From an uncultured Verrucomicrobiae bacterium (GTDB lineage Bacteria > Verrucomicrobiota > Verrucomicrobiia > Limisphaerales > UBA1096): a stretch of 64,000 nucleotides of DNA. The translations under genes and the position numbers were made by a program. The notes beneath the pieces were generated by a model. The model was not told where the DNA came from. It saw only the letters and a program-made list of their open reading frames with translations, and made no database searches. Of the stretch, positions 38,878 through 49,001 are shown one piece after another (the first letter of the stretch is position 1; every line of letters starts with the position of its first letter). Where the stretch lies: contig CALJHX010000007.1 in assembly GCA_937770485.1 (NCBI GenBank), forward strand, positions 1 to 64,000. Direction: 5' to 3'.

Positions 38878-41487
38878 ATGGATCTAATAAATAAAATTAA
38901 TGGCCTTGCGACACTGCTCGGCTGCCTATTGATTGGAGTTATGGCCGTAAGTGCAGTTGAGGAAAGCCCTTCAGCGGCTTCCCGCTTTACTGAGGCAGAT
39001 AACAAGGCCGTTCCTGACTTCCAGAAGCATGTCATCCCCTTGCTTGGAAAGCTGGGTTGTAGCTCTGCCAAATGCCACGGCTCATTCCAGGGCCAGGGTG
39101 ATTTTCGGCTGTCCCTTTTTGGTTTTGGATTTCAGAAGGATCACGCAGCACTCGTAGCGGAAGCTTCCTCAGAGGACGGACATCGCATTAGTCCTGAGTT
39201 GCCTTCCCAAAGCCTGATACTTCTCAAACCAACAAAACAAATCAAACATCGTGGCGGGGAAATCATCAAACAAGATTCCTGGGAATACAACCTGTTGCAT
39301 CGCTGGATAGAAACCGGAGCAAAGGGGGTTCAAATTACCAAGACGGATCAACCTCCTCAACAGAACCAACCCGAATTTTCAAAAGAAGGCATTCTATTCT
39401 TTGAAAACAGAATTCGTCCTCTACTTGAGAACAATTGCTATGAGTGTCATGGATTCAACATGCGCAAGGGCGATCTTCAGCTTAAATCACGTGAAGACGC
39501 CTTGCTTGGGGGCGGATCAGGAAAGGCGGCCCTTGTTCCGGGAAATACAGAGAAAAGCCTTCTCATTGAAGCGGTACGACACACGAATCCCGATCTGCAA
39601 ATGCCACCTGAGCGAAAACTAGAGGAAAAGGAAATTGCAGATTTGGAACAATGGATCGCCATGGGAGCCCCCTGGCCAAATTCGTCTGATTTGGCTCCTG
39701 TCCAATCAGGAAAGAAACTGGCACAGCTCCATTATGAGCCGAAAGAAATCCTTTTTCAGAGCGCCAGCGATATCGCCCAGATCAGAGTCGTTGCCGAATG
39801 GGAAGATGGAGAGCGTGAGGACGTAACCTGCTTAACGCGCTTTCGGACCAACAACGATGCCGTGGCGGTTGTAAATGAATCCGGCTTGGCCAAGTCCATT
39901 GGAAAGGGTGACACCCACATCGTGGCATTATACGACAATGGTATTGCGGCAATTCCTGTCCTGCGACCGTTTACTGAAGAGCGCTTGGAGATTGATGTCA
40001 CACAATATTCCAACCCCATTGACCGGTTTGTTGTGTCAAAGTTGGTCAAGTTGGGGATCACGCCATCCAAGCAATGTACGGACACAGAATTCCTGAGAAG
40101 GTTAAGCATAGATTTAACAGGCACACTTCCTTCTCCTGATGAAGTTTTGTCATTCATTGGCAATGACTCAGCCGATAAACGGACCCTTAAGATCAATGAA
40201 CTGCTGGAGCGTCCATCCTACGCCGCCTGGTGGGCCAACAAGTTGTGCGACTTTACCGGCTGCAACCCGACTTCCATTAGTAGCCTTTTGGAAGTGGCCA
40301 GAGAGGATGGCTACATCAAGGCAACAAGATGGTACGACTGGATCTACGAACGAATTGCCAACAATGAATCCTACGTTGATCTGGTAGAGGGGATCATGCT
40401 CGCCGATATCTCGAGCGGTGTAGGGGAAGGAATGCCTTATTTCTGGACCCGCCAAAGCCTCGAAGAACCAAAGGACACAGCCATGTCTGTGGCCCACAGT
40501 TTCCTGGGGATTCAATTGCAGTGTGCGGAGTGTCACAAGCATCCATTTGATCAATGGACACAGAACGACTTTGTGGATTTCTCAAGTTTCTTTGACACTC
40601 CTATTTTAAAGAGAGGCCGCAAGGGAAGATCGTCAAAAGCTTCGGCCACAACTGAAAAGGAGTTGAGTCTTCTTCGCAGCCACACGGTTAAGGTTGGCGA
40701 CAGCGATCCGCGCGAACCCATCATGGATTGGCTGCGCAAAGAGGATAACCCCTGGTTCGCCCGGTCTTTTGTTAATCGTGTCTGGGCCGGATATTTTAAC
40801 GTCGGGATTGTTGAACCAACTGACGAGTTCACCCCATCCAATCCGCCCAGCAACCCCGAGTTGCTCAACTGGTTGACACAGGGTTTTGTTGCCAGCGGCT
40901 ATGACATGCAATGGCTGCACCGGCAAATTGTCAGTAGCGAAACTTACCAGCGCGGTTGGCAGCCGAACGAAACCAACCGCGAAGACCGGCGCAACTACAG
41001 CCGAGCGATCCCAAGGAGAATTCCAGCGGAGGTCATTTATGATGCCATGAAGCAGGCCACGGCCGCCACGGATCAACTTGAAACGGTTCGAACAAACCTG
41101 AAGCGACGCGGAACAGGACATCTTTCCATGCGCATGGCAGGGACTCATGCCATGAAAGTATTTGGTAAACCCGATCGTGCCATCAACTGTGATTGTGAAC
41201 GCGTCAACGAACCGACATTGTTGCAATCCATCTTTTTACAAAACGATCCTCTTGTCCGCATGCGACTGGCAGACAGCGGCTGGATTTCAGAGGTCGGCAA
41301 GAGCAAAGCAACCGATGAAGCCGACTTGATCCGTGAGGCCTGGCTTCGTTCTGTAAACCGCCCACCAACTCCAACGGAAGTCGATCGGGCCAAGGAGCAC
41401 CTGGCCTCAGCCCAGTCAACCGAAGAAGGGATGGCCGACCTACTTTGGGCCCTCATGAATACAAAAGAATTTATACTGAACCACTAA
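38878..41487 (+). CDS. DUF1549/DUF1553 protein with planctomycete-type cytochrome c motifs
   Basis: GCSSAKCHGSFQGQGDFRLSLFGF; NNCYECHGFNMRKGDLQLKSREDALLGG; FLRRLSIDLTGTLPSPDEV; QCAECHKHPFDQWTQNDFVDFSSFF; FVNRVWAGYFNVGIVEPTDEFTPSNPPSNPELLNWL. Confidence 0.93.
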   Translation: MDLINKINGLATLLGCLLIGVMAVSAVEESPSAASRFTEADNKAVPDFQKHVIPLLGKLGCSSAKCHGSFQGQGDFRLSLFGFGFQKDHAALVAEASSEDGHRISPELPSQSLILLKPTKQIKHRGGEIIKQDSWEYNLLHRWIETGAKGVQITKTDQPPQQNQPEFSKEGILFFENRIRPLLENNCYECHGFNMRKGDLQLKSREDALLGGGSGKAALVPGNTEKSLLIEAVRHTNPDLQMPPERKLEEKEIADLEQWIAMGAPWPNSSDLAPVQSGKKLAQLHYEPKEILFQSASDIAQIRVVAEWEDGEREDVTCLTRFRTNNDAVAVVNESGLAKSIGKGDTHIVALYDNGIAAIPVLRPFTEERLEIDVTQYSNPIDRFVVSKLVKLGITPSKQCTDTEFLRRLSIDLTGTLPSPDEVLSFIGNDSADKRTLKINELLERPSYAAWWANKLCDFTGCNPTSISSLLEVAREDGYIKATRWYDWIYERIANNESYVDLVEGIMLADISSGVGEGMPYFWTRQSLEEPKDTAMSVAHSFLGIQLQCAECHKHPFDQWTQNDFVDFSSFFDTPILKRGRKGRSSKASATTEKELSLLRSHTVKVGDSDPREPIMDWLRKEDNPWFARSFVNRVWAGYFNVGIVEPTDEFTPSNPPSNPELLNWLTQGFVASGYDMQWLHRQIVSSETYQRGWQPNETNREDRRNYSRAIPRRIPAEVIYDAMKQATAATDQLETVRTNLKRRGTGHLSMRMAGTHAMKVFGKPDRAINCDCERVNEPTLLQSIFLQNDPLVRMRLADSGWISEVGKSKATDEADLIREAWLRSVNRPPTPTEVDRAKEHLASAQSTEEGMADLLWALMNTKEFILNH

Positions 41488-41503
41488 TAAGTCTTTACTA
41501 CAT

Positions 41504-43105
41504 ATGAAAACATACCGCTTCGCTATCACATGCTTTTTAATTTCGCTGGCTTCCACAGCTTTTTGTGCAGGCACACACTGGAATCAATTCAGAGGTCCTA
41601 ATGATGGGCTTGCACCAGATGCCAAACTTCCCATCGAGTTTTCAGGCACAAAAAACGTGCAATGGAGAACCCCTATTCACGATCTCGGATGGTCCTCCCC
41701 GGTCGTCTGGAAGAATCAGGCTTGGGTCACAACGGCAAAGGAAGATGGTTCCGAAGTGTTCGCCGTCTGCGTCAATCTTGAGACGGGAAAAATTGAACAC
41801 GACATCAAAGTCTTTGATGTAGCCAATCCCCAGACCGAATTCAACAACCTGAACACGCACGCCACTCCCACCCCGATCATAGAGGAGGGTCGTATTTATG
41901 TGCACTTTGGGTCCTACGGCACCGCCTGCTTGGATACCAAGACCGGTAAGAAACTTTGGGAGCGTCGAGACCTGAACTGCGATCACCGGGTTCGCGCCGC
42001 CTCTTGCCCTATAATTGATGGAGGCTTGTTGTTTCTTACCTATGATGGGGTGGATCAGCAATTTGTTGCCGCCTTGGAAAAAGAAACCGGCGAGACGCGG
42101 TGGTTAACAAAAAGGTCATACAAGTCCGGTCGGGTTCCCCCAAAGAATAAGCCCAATGACAATCGCAAATCGTATGCCACCCCGACCATCATTGAGCACG
42201 ATGGAAAAAAACAACTGATTAGCCCGGCCGCAGAGGCAACTTATTCCTACGATCCGGAAACGGGCAAGGAGTTGTGGTTTATTCGTCACGGATCTGGCTT
42301 TGGGTATAATGTTACGTGCCGCCCAATATTCAGGCATGGTTTGGTTTTTACCAACTCTGGTATATCCAAAAAACTTTTCGCCATTGATCCCTCCGGTTCT
42401 GGAGATGTAACCGATACTCACATCCGATGGACAACTCGGAGAGGCGTTTCTAATATCCCAGCTCCACTGGTTGTTGGGGACAACTTGTACATGATTAGCG
42501 ATAGCGGCGGAATGGTGAGCTGCTTTGAAGCTAAAACCGGCAATCAAATCTTTAGCGAGAGACTGGGAGGACTTCAAAATCATTGGATCTCGCCTGTATG
42601 TGCTGACGGCAAGATCTACTTCTTCAGCAAGGATGGTGTTTCTTCAGTAATAGAGGCTTCCTCTGAATTTAAAATCCTCTCCAAAAATGAATCCGACACC
42701 GTATTTGTCTCCATGCCGGCCATTGCAGACGACTCAATGCTTATCAGATCCAATACTCACCTCTATCGGATCGCCAAGGGATACGAGATGGCCCCGCTTC
42801 CTAAAGTAGCTTCAACGAAGAAAACCAAGAAGTTCGCGAAAGGAACAGGCCTGGCATCCAAAGAAAAAACAAAAAGCAGTGCCAACTCTATTCTGGAAGT
42901 TTCAGCGTTCTATCTGGGAGGAAAAACCAACAGCGATGGCGTTTTCGAAGCCGGATTTCTGATTGAGGAAGAAGGTATCCCGAAGGGTGAATGGTCGAGG
43001 TTCACGTTCACCGGAGACAATTTTCGAGATTCTTTTTCCAGCTATAAACAATATCAAAAAGTAAGCCTGGACTTGGCCAAGCGGCAGGTCAGACGGAAAA
43101 AATAA
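41504..43105 (+). CDS. Secreted PQQ-binding-like beta-propeller protein with C-terminal FLGGK-type domain
   Basis: HWNQFRGPNDGLAPDAKLPIEFSGTKNVQWRTPI; GRIYVHFGSYGTACLDTKTGKKLWERRDLNCDH; C-terminal VSAFYLGGKTNSDGVFEAGFLIEEEGIPKGEWSRFTFTGDNFRDSF. Confidence 0.88.
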   Translation: MKTYRFAITCFLISLASTAFCAGTHWNQFRGPNDGLAPDAKLPIEFSGTKNVQWRTPIHDLGWSSPVVWKNQAWVTTAKEDGSEVFAVCVNLETGKIEHDIKVFDVANPQTEFNNLNTHATPTPIIEEGRIYVHFGSYGTACLDTKTGKKLWERRDLNCDHRVRAASCPIIDGGLLFLTYDGVDQQFVAALEKETGETRWLTKRSYKSGRVPPKNKPNDNRKSYATPTIIEHDGKKQLISPAAEATYSYDPETGKELWFIRHGSGFGYNVTCRPIFRHGLVFTNSGISKKLFAIDPSGSGDVTDTHIRWTTRRGVSNIPAPLVVGDNLYMISDSGGMVSCFEAKTGNQIFSERLGGLQNHWISPVCADGKIYFFSKDGVSSVIEASSEFKILSKNESDTVFVSMPAIADDSMLIRSNTHLYRIAKGYEMAPLPKVASTKKTKKFAKGTGLASKEKTKSSANSILEVSAFYLGGKTNSDGVFEAGFLIEEEGIPKGEWSRFTFTGDNFRDSFSSYKQYQKVSLDLAKRQVRRKK

Positions 43106-43123
43106 TTTATCAAGGGAATCAAC

Positions 43124-44404
43124 ATGAACTCTGCACTTTTTAGTCGGCGACAAATGCTCAAGGTCGGAGCCTTGGGGGGGCTCACGCTGTCGCAATATAT
43201 GAGGCTACAGGCTAGCGCCAAGGAGCCATCGCAAAAACGGTCCGGTATTTTTATTTTTCTCGAGGGTGGCCCTTCTCATCAGGACACCTTCGATCTCAAG
43301 CCGAATGCACCGTCTGAATATCGCGGCGAGTTTAAGCCAATATCGACATCCGTTCCTGGCATTCAAATTTGTGAACACCTTCCTGAATTAGCCAAGCGCA
43401 TGAAGGACTACGCCATCATTCGTGGCCTTTCCCACACCCTGGCCGATCATGGGATTGGGAAAAAATATATGCTGACCGGAAATCGCCCGTCCCAAACCTT
43501 AAGCCACCCTGAATACGGCGCTGTTGTGAGCAAGGTCCATCCGTCCGCGCGCGACCTTCCGTCTTACGTTTCAATAGATGAATCGTTTGTGGGCCCTGGC
43601 TATCTTGGCAATGAATTCAGTGCACTCACAGCCAACAAGCCAACATTTGGGATTCCCTACAGCGTCCGCGGCATTTCGCTCGAGGACGGTCTGACCGTCG
43701 AAAAATACAATTCTCAAAAGAAACTTCTCGACGATCTCGATACCGCATTTCGTGGTTACGAAAATCTCGACGAACAAGTTCGTGGTCTTGACCGTTTCGG
43801 CGAGCAAGCGCACGACATCATCAGCTCTCCTACCACCCGAAAAGCGTTTGATCTTTCTCTGGAAAAAACATCTGAATTCACAAGGTTTGGTAGGCACGAG
43901 TTCGGCCAAAGCTTGCTGCTGGCTTCACGGTTGATTGAAGCCGGCGTACACTTTGTCACTGTTCGGCTCCGTCCGGCAGAGTTTGATTTCGACACCCACT
44001 TGGATAATTTTTCCAAGCTCAGCGCCCTGCTACCGCCTTTTGACAAAGGCCTGTCTTCATTGATAGATCGGCTGAAGGAGCGGGGCCTTTTTCGTTCCAC
44101 TGGAATCATGGTTGCCGGTGAATTTGGCCGAACACCAAAAATCAACAGCCAGGGCGGACGCGACCACTGGGCGCGCGCCATGTTTGCGCTGATGGCCGGA
44201 GGCGATGTCGAAGGAGGTCAAGTGATTGGTGAAACCGATGACCGCGCCGGGGCACCAGTCGGAAATGGATATTCTCCGGATGATCTGGCGGCGTCCTTCT
44301 TTCAAAACATAGGCATTAACTCAAAACACGAATTCCAAACCAACATCGGCCGCCCGATCAACCTCGTCCGCGACGGCAAACCTATTTCTCAACTGTTTTC
44401 ATGA
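43124..44404 (+). CDS. DUF1501 family protein
   Basis: SRRQMLKVGALGGLTLSQYMRL TAT-like start; FLEGGPSHQDTFDLKPNAPSEYRGEFKPISTSVPGIQICEHLPELAKRM; VAGEFGRTPKIN; GRDHWARAMFALMAGGDVEGGQVIGETD. Confidence 0.94.
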   Translation: MNSALFSRRQMLKVGALGGLTLSQYMRLQASAKEPSQKRSGIFIFLEGGPSHQDTFDLKPNAPSEYRGEFKPISTSVPGIQICEHLPELAKRMKDYAIIRGLSHTLADHGIGKKYMLTGNRPSQTLSHPEYGAVVSKVHPSARDLPSYVSIDESFVGPGYLGNEFSALTANKPTFGIPYSVRGISLEDGLTVEKYNSQKKLLDDLDTAFRGYENLDEQVRGLDRFGEQAHDIISSPTTRKAFDLSLEKTSEFTRFGRHEFGQSLLLASRLIEAGVHFVTVRLRPAEFDFDTHLDNFSKLSALLPPFDKGLSSLIDRLKERGLFRSTGIMVAGEFGRTPKINSQGGRDHWARAMFALMAGGDVEGGQVIGETDDRAGAPVGNGYSPDDLAASFFQNIGINSKHEFQTNIGRPINLVRDGKPISQLFS

Positions 44405-44940
44405 AACAATACATTACAGCAATCATAGCAGCTGCACTCCTTGTGGGATGCGGAGAAGCCCCGCCACCGAAACCTCCCGATATTTCCCTCTTTGAGGCGG
44501 CCGTAGCAGGCAATCTCGATGCGGTCAAACAGCACATCGCTGCGGGAACTGATTTGAATTTAAGAGATCCGAATCCCGTTGGCAATAAAGACACTGCATT
44601 GGGAATGGCGGCAGCGTTTGGCAAAACTGATGTGGCTATAGCACTAATCGAAGGGGGAGCTGATCTGGACACGAGAAACAAGGATGGATCCACGCCACTT
44701 CACGCAGCTTCTTTCTTATGTTACCCGGAAATCGTTCAAGCATTGGTGGACAAGGGAGCTGACAAGAACGCAAGAAACAATAGCGGCGGTACGGCCCTTG
44801 AAGGCGTCGAACTCCCATGGGCGGTAGCAAAGGGGATTTATGAGCTCCTTGATGGTATTTTATTTAAACCGCTTGGAGCTCCATTGGACTACGAACACAT
44901 CCAGGAGACACGCCCCGAAATTATCGAGATACTGCGCTAA
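44401..44940 (+). CDS. Ankyrin-repeat lipoprotein
   Basis: AIIAAALLVGCGEAPPPKPPDISLFEAAVAGNLDAVKQHIAAGTDLNLRDPN...GSTPLHAASFLCYPEIVQALVDKGADKNARNNSGGTAL. Confidence 0.86.
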   Translation: MKQYITAIIAAALLVGCGEAPPPKPPDISLFEAAVAGNLDAVKQHIAAGTDLNLRDPNPVGNKDTALGMAAAFGKTDVAIALIEGGADLDTRNKDGSTPLHAASFLCYPEIVQALVDKGADKNARNNSGGTALEGVELPWAVAKGIYELLDGILFKPLGAPLDYEHIQETRPEIIEILR

Positions 44941-45070
44941 TGAGTGAGGGAAGAGGCGATAGAATGTAACCAAATTTGAATGTTTCCTCTATAAAGTACT
45001 ATCCGCCTCTTTAGGCACAGCGTTATTGTGGAATAATTCCATAGACTAAACGTATTATTATACCAGATTT

Positions 45071-47950
45071 ATGAAACATAGATTCATTATACCGGTCGCA
45101 ACTGCACTCCTTTTGGGGTGCACAGGTTCGGAGGCTCCGGCCCCGGAAGCAGAACCTCAAATCACCCCAAAGACTTCAACGGAAGCTCCCGCTACAAACA
45201 TTGGCGGCAGCTTGAAGACATTGAAGCTCGACAATATTTTCCCTAGGGATCGGGTGCTTGAAGTTGACATCACTCTCGCCGACAAGGATTGGGACACGCT
45301 CCGTTATCAGTCGCGCAATTTTTTTGAGGCGCTGCAACCAAAGCGACAGTTTGAGGAGGTCGACTCCCCATACACCTATGTCGAGGCTAGCGTGACGATT
45401 GATGGCGTGTCGTTCTCCAACGTGGGCCTCCGCAAGAAGGGCTTTATCGGCTCGCAAAGCACTTCCCGGCCCTCGCTCAAGATTAAGCTGAATCACACCA
45501 ATAAAAAAGTCGGCATCGAAGGGGTGACCACTTTGACTTTTAACAACAACAACCAGGACAACACTCTGATGAGCCAGTTCATGGGCTATGAACTGTTCAA
45601 TGCCGCCGGCTCGCCCGCGTCCCGTTGTGCCCTGGCCAAAGTCACCGTCAACGGTGAAAACCTTGGAGTATATGCGCATGTAGAGAGCGTGAAAAAACAG
45701 TTGGCTAAGCGTGGCTTCGGAAACAGTAAAGGTACCCTGTACGAGGGGACAGTCGTGGACTTCCACGAGAACTGGGAGGGCAGTTTCGAGAAAAAGTTTG
45801 GAAAGGATAAGCCCGGCCGCGAGCACATTGTCAAGGTCATCAACGCGCTCAAGGGCAAAGATGGTGATATATTTTTTGGAGGGAAGGCAGCCGGTCGCGC
45901 CTTGGTGCCGACCAGTGACGAACACGACGGTAAGTGGGTCAAGCCGGCCTTTGAAGACTCCGCCTGGACCGCCGGTGAAAACGGAGCGGGCTATGAGCGT
46001 GAGGAGGGATACCAGCCGCTTATCAGTGATGGCTTTGATTTCGAGGAGCAAATGTACGGAAAGGCCACCTCGCTCTACCTGCGGTTCCCATTCAAGATCA
46101 ATGACCTTGAAAAAATAAAATCTGCGCCCTCCCTTTTACTTCGAATGAAGTGCGACGACGGTTTTATTGCTTATATTAACGGTCACGAGGTAGCTCGTTT
46201 AAATGCACCGGAAGTTGCCAAATGGGATTCTGTGGCGACCGGAAGTGGCAACGATCAGGCGTCAATGCAGTTTTCGGCATATGATATTTCTGACCACAAG
46301 GACAAGCTTCGCAAGGGAGAGAATATTTTGGCGATCCACGGCATGAATAACAGCGAAAGAAGCTCCGATCTGCTCTTCGTCGCCGAGTTACAGACGAATG
46401 ATTACGACTTGGAGAAGGAGATATGGAAACTCATAGATGAGGAGGCGTTTTACACTTTTTGGACTGTGGAAGGCCTGCTCAGTTTTTGGGACGGCTACTC
46501 CGGCAACCGAAACAATTTCTTTGTCTATCTCAACCCCGAAACCGACAAGTTCCATTTCCTGCCGTGGGGCGCCGACAGCATGTTTGAGAAATACAGCCCG
46601 CTCGGGGTCGATCGCCGATCGCCACGCTCCGTGCGCACCGTGGGCCTTGTGGCCCACAAGCTATACCAAATCCCGGCTGTCCGGAAAAAGTACGCCGCTA
46701 GCATGAAGAAACTCATGTCCTCACATTGGGACGAGGACAAACTCCTGGCCGAGACTGCGCGGGTCGAAGCCATGGTCGATCCGCATCTCTCCCGTGAACA
46801 GCGGCGCAAGGTCGATTACGAAAAAATCCGTCGTTTTATCCGCAATCGCCGCGCTGATGTCGAACGGGAAATCTCTGGCGAAGACATGCCACTATGGAGC
46901 GCTGCCCCGGAGCCACCGCCCGTGATCGGGGGTGAATGGGGGAGAAACAAGGGAAAAGGTGACGGCAAGGATTCGGAGAAAGATGGTAAATCTTCTGCCA
47001 AGGCCACTTCACTTTGGGACGCAGCCAGAACCGGTAATACTTCCCTGCTAAAGCAACTTTTGGACAAAGGGATGGATGTCAATGCCAAGGATGAGGGAGG
47101 CGGCACAGCGCTTAGCCTGGCGACCCTCGCCGGACACATAGAAGCGATGGAGTTTCTCATTAAGAAAGATGCCGATGTGAACCTTTCTGGCAATGATGGG
47201 AGCGCCCCACTTCACGGGGCCGCGTTCCTTGGTCAAGAGGGCGCCGCAAAACTGCTCGTTGAAGCCGGGGCAAACGTGAACGCGCGGAACAACAAGGGAG
47301 AGACTCCTATTGACTCCGGGGCCGCCGAGTGGAGCGAGGAGATGCAAGGAATCGTGGAGTTCATTTCTGCCATCGTCCAGGTCAAGACCGATGTCAACAA
47401 AGTGCGTGACGGTAGGCCCAAGGTCGTCGCCTTGCTGAAGGAGAACGGCGGCAAGGCTGGCAGTGATTTGGCTGGCAGCCTTGGCGGTCTTTGGGATGTC
47501 GCAAAAAACGGTGACTTGGCCAAGTTGCAGGAGGCTCTGTCCAAGGGCGCGGACGTGAACGGGCACGATGACAAGGGGATTACCCCATTGTCTTGGGCAG
47601 CAATGGCAGGCCAAACGGAAGCCGCGCAATTGCTCATCAAGAAGGGAGCCAAGATAAACGGCAAAAACAGAGATGGAGCAACGCCACTGCATGCATCTGC
47701 TTTTTTTGGGCAGACAGAAATTGTGGAGCTGCTTATAAAGAACAAGGCAAATTTAAATCTCACCAACGGCAAAGGAGAAACCCCAATGGATAGCGCATCC
47801 CATGGGTGGGATGAAATACAGGGCCTTATGCAGATTGTTGGGGGGATGCTACAAATGGAGGTAAACCTTGATCGCGCCAAGGCAGGTCGCTCCAAGATTG
47901 TCGATTTACTGAAAGAGAATGGCGGACGCAGCGGTGAGGATTTCCGTTGA
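45071..47950 (+). CDS. CotH-family lipoprotein with inserted beta-sandwich-like region and two C-terminal ankyrin modules
   Basis: LLLGCTGSEAP lipobox; CotH-like GLRKKGFIGSQSTSRPSLKIKLN...TLTFNNNNQDNTLMSQFMGYELFNAAGSPASRCALAKVTVNGENLGVYAHVESVKKQL and NFFVYLNPETDKFHFLPWGADSMF; ankyrin blocks start at LWDAARTGN (about 47010) and LWDVAKNGD (about 47500). Confidence 0.9.
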   Translation: MKHRFIIPVATALLLGCTGSEAPAPEAEPQITPKTSTEAPATNIGGSLKTLKLDNIFPRDRVLEVDITLADKDWDTLRYQSRNFFEALQPKRQFEEVDSPYTYVEASVTIDGVSFSNVGLRKKGFIGSQSTSRPSLKIKLNHTNKKVGIEGVTTLTFNNNNQDNTLMSQFMGYELFNAAGSPASRCALAKVTVNGENLGVYAHVESVKKQLAKRGFGNSKGTLYEGTVVDFHENWEGSFEKKFGKDKPGREHIVKVINALKGKDGDIFFGGKAAGRALVPTSDEHDGKWVKPAFEDSAWTAGENGAGYEREEGYQPLISDGFDFEEQMYGKATSLYLRFPFKINDLEKIKSAPSLLLRMKCDDGFIAYINGHEVARLNAPEVAKWDSVATGSGNDQASMQFSAYDISDHKDKLRKGENILAIHGMNNSERSSDLLFVAELQTNDYDLEKEIWKLIDEEAFYTFWTVEGLLSFWDGYSGNRNNFFVYLNPETDKFHFLPWGADSMFEKYSPLGVDRRSPRSVRTVGLVAHKLYQIPAVRKKYAASMKKLMSSHWDEDKLLAETARVEAMVDPHLSREQRRKVDYEKIRRFIRNRRADVEREISGEDMPLWSAAPEPPPVIGGEWGRNKGKGDGKDSEKDGKSSAKATSLWDAARTGNTSLLKQLLDKGMDVNAKDEGGGTALSLATLAGHIEAMEFLIKKDADVNLSGNDGSAPLHGAAFLGQEGAAKLLVEAGANVNARNNKGETPIDSGAAEWSEEMQGIVEFISAIVQVKTDVNKVRDGRPKVVALLKENGGKAGSDLAGSLGGLWDVAKNGDLAKLQEALSKGADVNGHDDKGITPLSWAAMAGQTEAAQLLIKKGAKINGKNRDGATPLHASAFFGQTEIVELLIKNKANLNLTNGKGETPMDSASHGWDEIQGLMQIVGGMLQMEVNLDRAKAGRSKIVDLLKENGGRSGEDFR

Positions 47951-48065
47951 CCAGAGCCTTTTTTTGATGAACTACAACATATTGGACAATAATGGCCATT
48001 TTTCATATTCGGGCTCGTTATTCCTACTGAAATAATCATAAGATTAACTCCTACAGGAGAAATTT

Positions 48066-49001
48066 ATGAGTGATAAACAATATGAAATGATTGGAGGCGA
48101 CGGTGAACAGTATGGGCCATTCACTCTTCAGGAATTGCAGGAAACTCTTTCACAAGGGCGAGCCGATACGCAAACACAGATAAGGGAAACAGGATCAGAA
48201 GGATGGCAGCCACTTGGTCAACTTCTTAATCTCAGCGAGCAGGGACAAGCCCACAAGCCATTGGGTGCAGCTGTTCTCAGTGACCAACCGTTGGATATCA
48301 GTTTGGCGTTAAGCAGTGGATGGGCATTATTTAAAGAGCACATGGGTATTATGGTAGGTGCAGGGGGAATCTATTTTGGCATTTTATTCGCCGCTATAAT
48401 GGTCGGCGCTATTATCCCATTCGCCAATATTTTCGTTCAAGGCCCTCTCACAGGAGGACTCATTATACTGACTCTTAACTTGTCCAGATACGATCAAGCT
48501 GACATAAGCGATATGTTTTTGGGTTTCAAAAATTATGGTTGGCTATTGCTTGTTACCTTGGTCCAGGGGGCTGTTATAGTCGCGGCTATAGTTCCAGGCG
48601 TGATTGTTCTGGTGGTCGGTGGCCTTCTTCCTGTAATGCAAGCCCAGCAGGCCGGAGGGACCCCGGAACTCGCCGGAACAAGCATCGCTTTATTAATCGT
48701 TGGTTTTCTCCTGTTATTAGTATTGGTGATGATTGCTGCGGTATGTACATATTTTTGGTTATTTTTAGTTGCTGACAAACGTGGAGAATTTGGAGAAGCC
48801 TTAGCCGCTGGCTATCGAGCAGGAAAAATGAACTTCTGGAGTATTTTAGGTTTGTCGATCTTGCTCGGCTTAGTTGTGATGGTCTCCGCTATCCCGTGCG
48901 GACTTGGGCTAATTTTCTCTATTCCTTGGTCTTTCGCTATTATGGCTAACGCCTACGAACAGATATTTTCTTCCTCTTTAGTGACTCGAGAGAGTGAATA
49001 G
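48066..49001 (+). CDS. GYF_2-domain integral membrane protein
   Basis: YEMIGGDGEQYGPFTLQELQETLSQGRADTQTQIRETGSEGWQPLGQLL, then multiple TMs. Confidence 0.82.
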   Translation: MSDKQYEMIGGDGEQYGPFTLQELQETLSQGRADTQTQIRETGSEGWQPLGQLLNLSEQGQAHKPLGAAVLSDQPLDISLALSSGWALFKEHMGIMVGAGGIYFGILFAAIMVGAIIPFANIFVQGPLTGGLIILTLNLSRYDQADISDMFLGFKNYGWLLLVTLVQGAVIVAAIVPGVIVLVVGGLLPVMQAQQAGGTPELAGTSIALLIVGFLLLLVLVMIAAVCTYFWLFLVADKRGEFGEALAAGYRAGKMNFWSILGLSILLGLVVMVSAIPCGLGLIFSIPWSFAIMANAYEQIFSSSLVTRESE

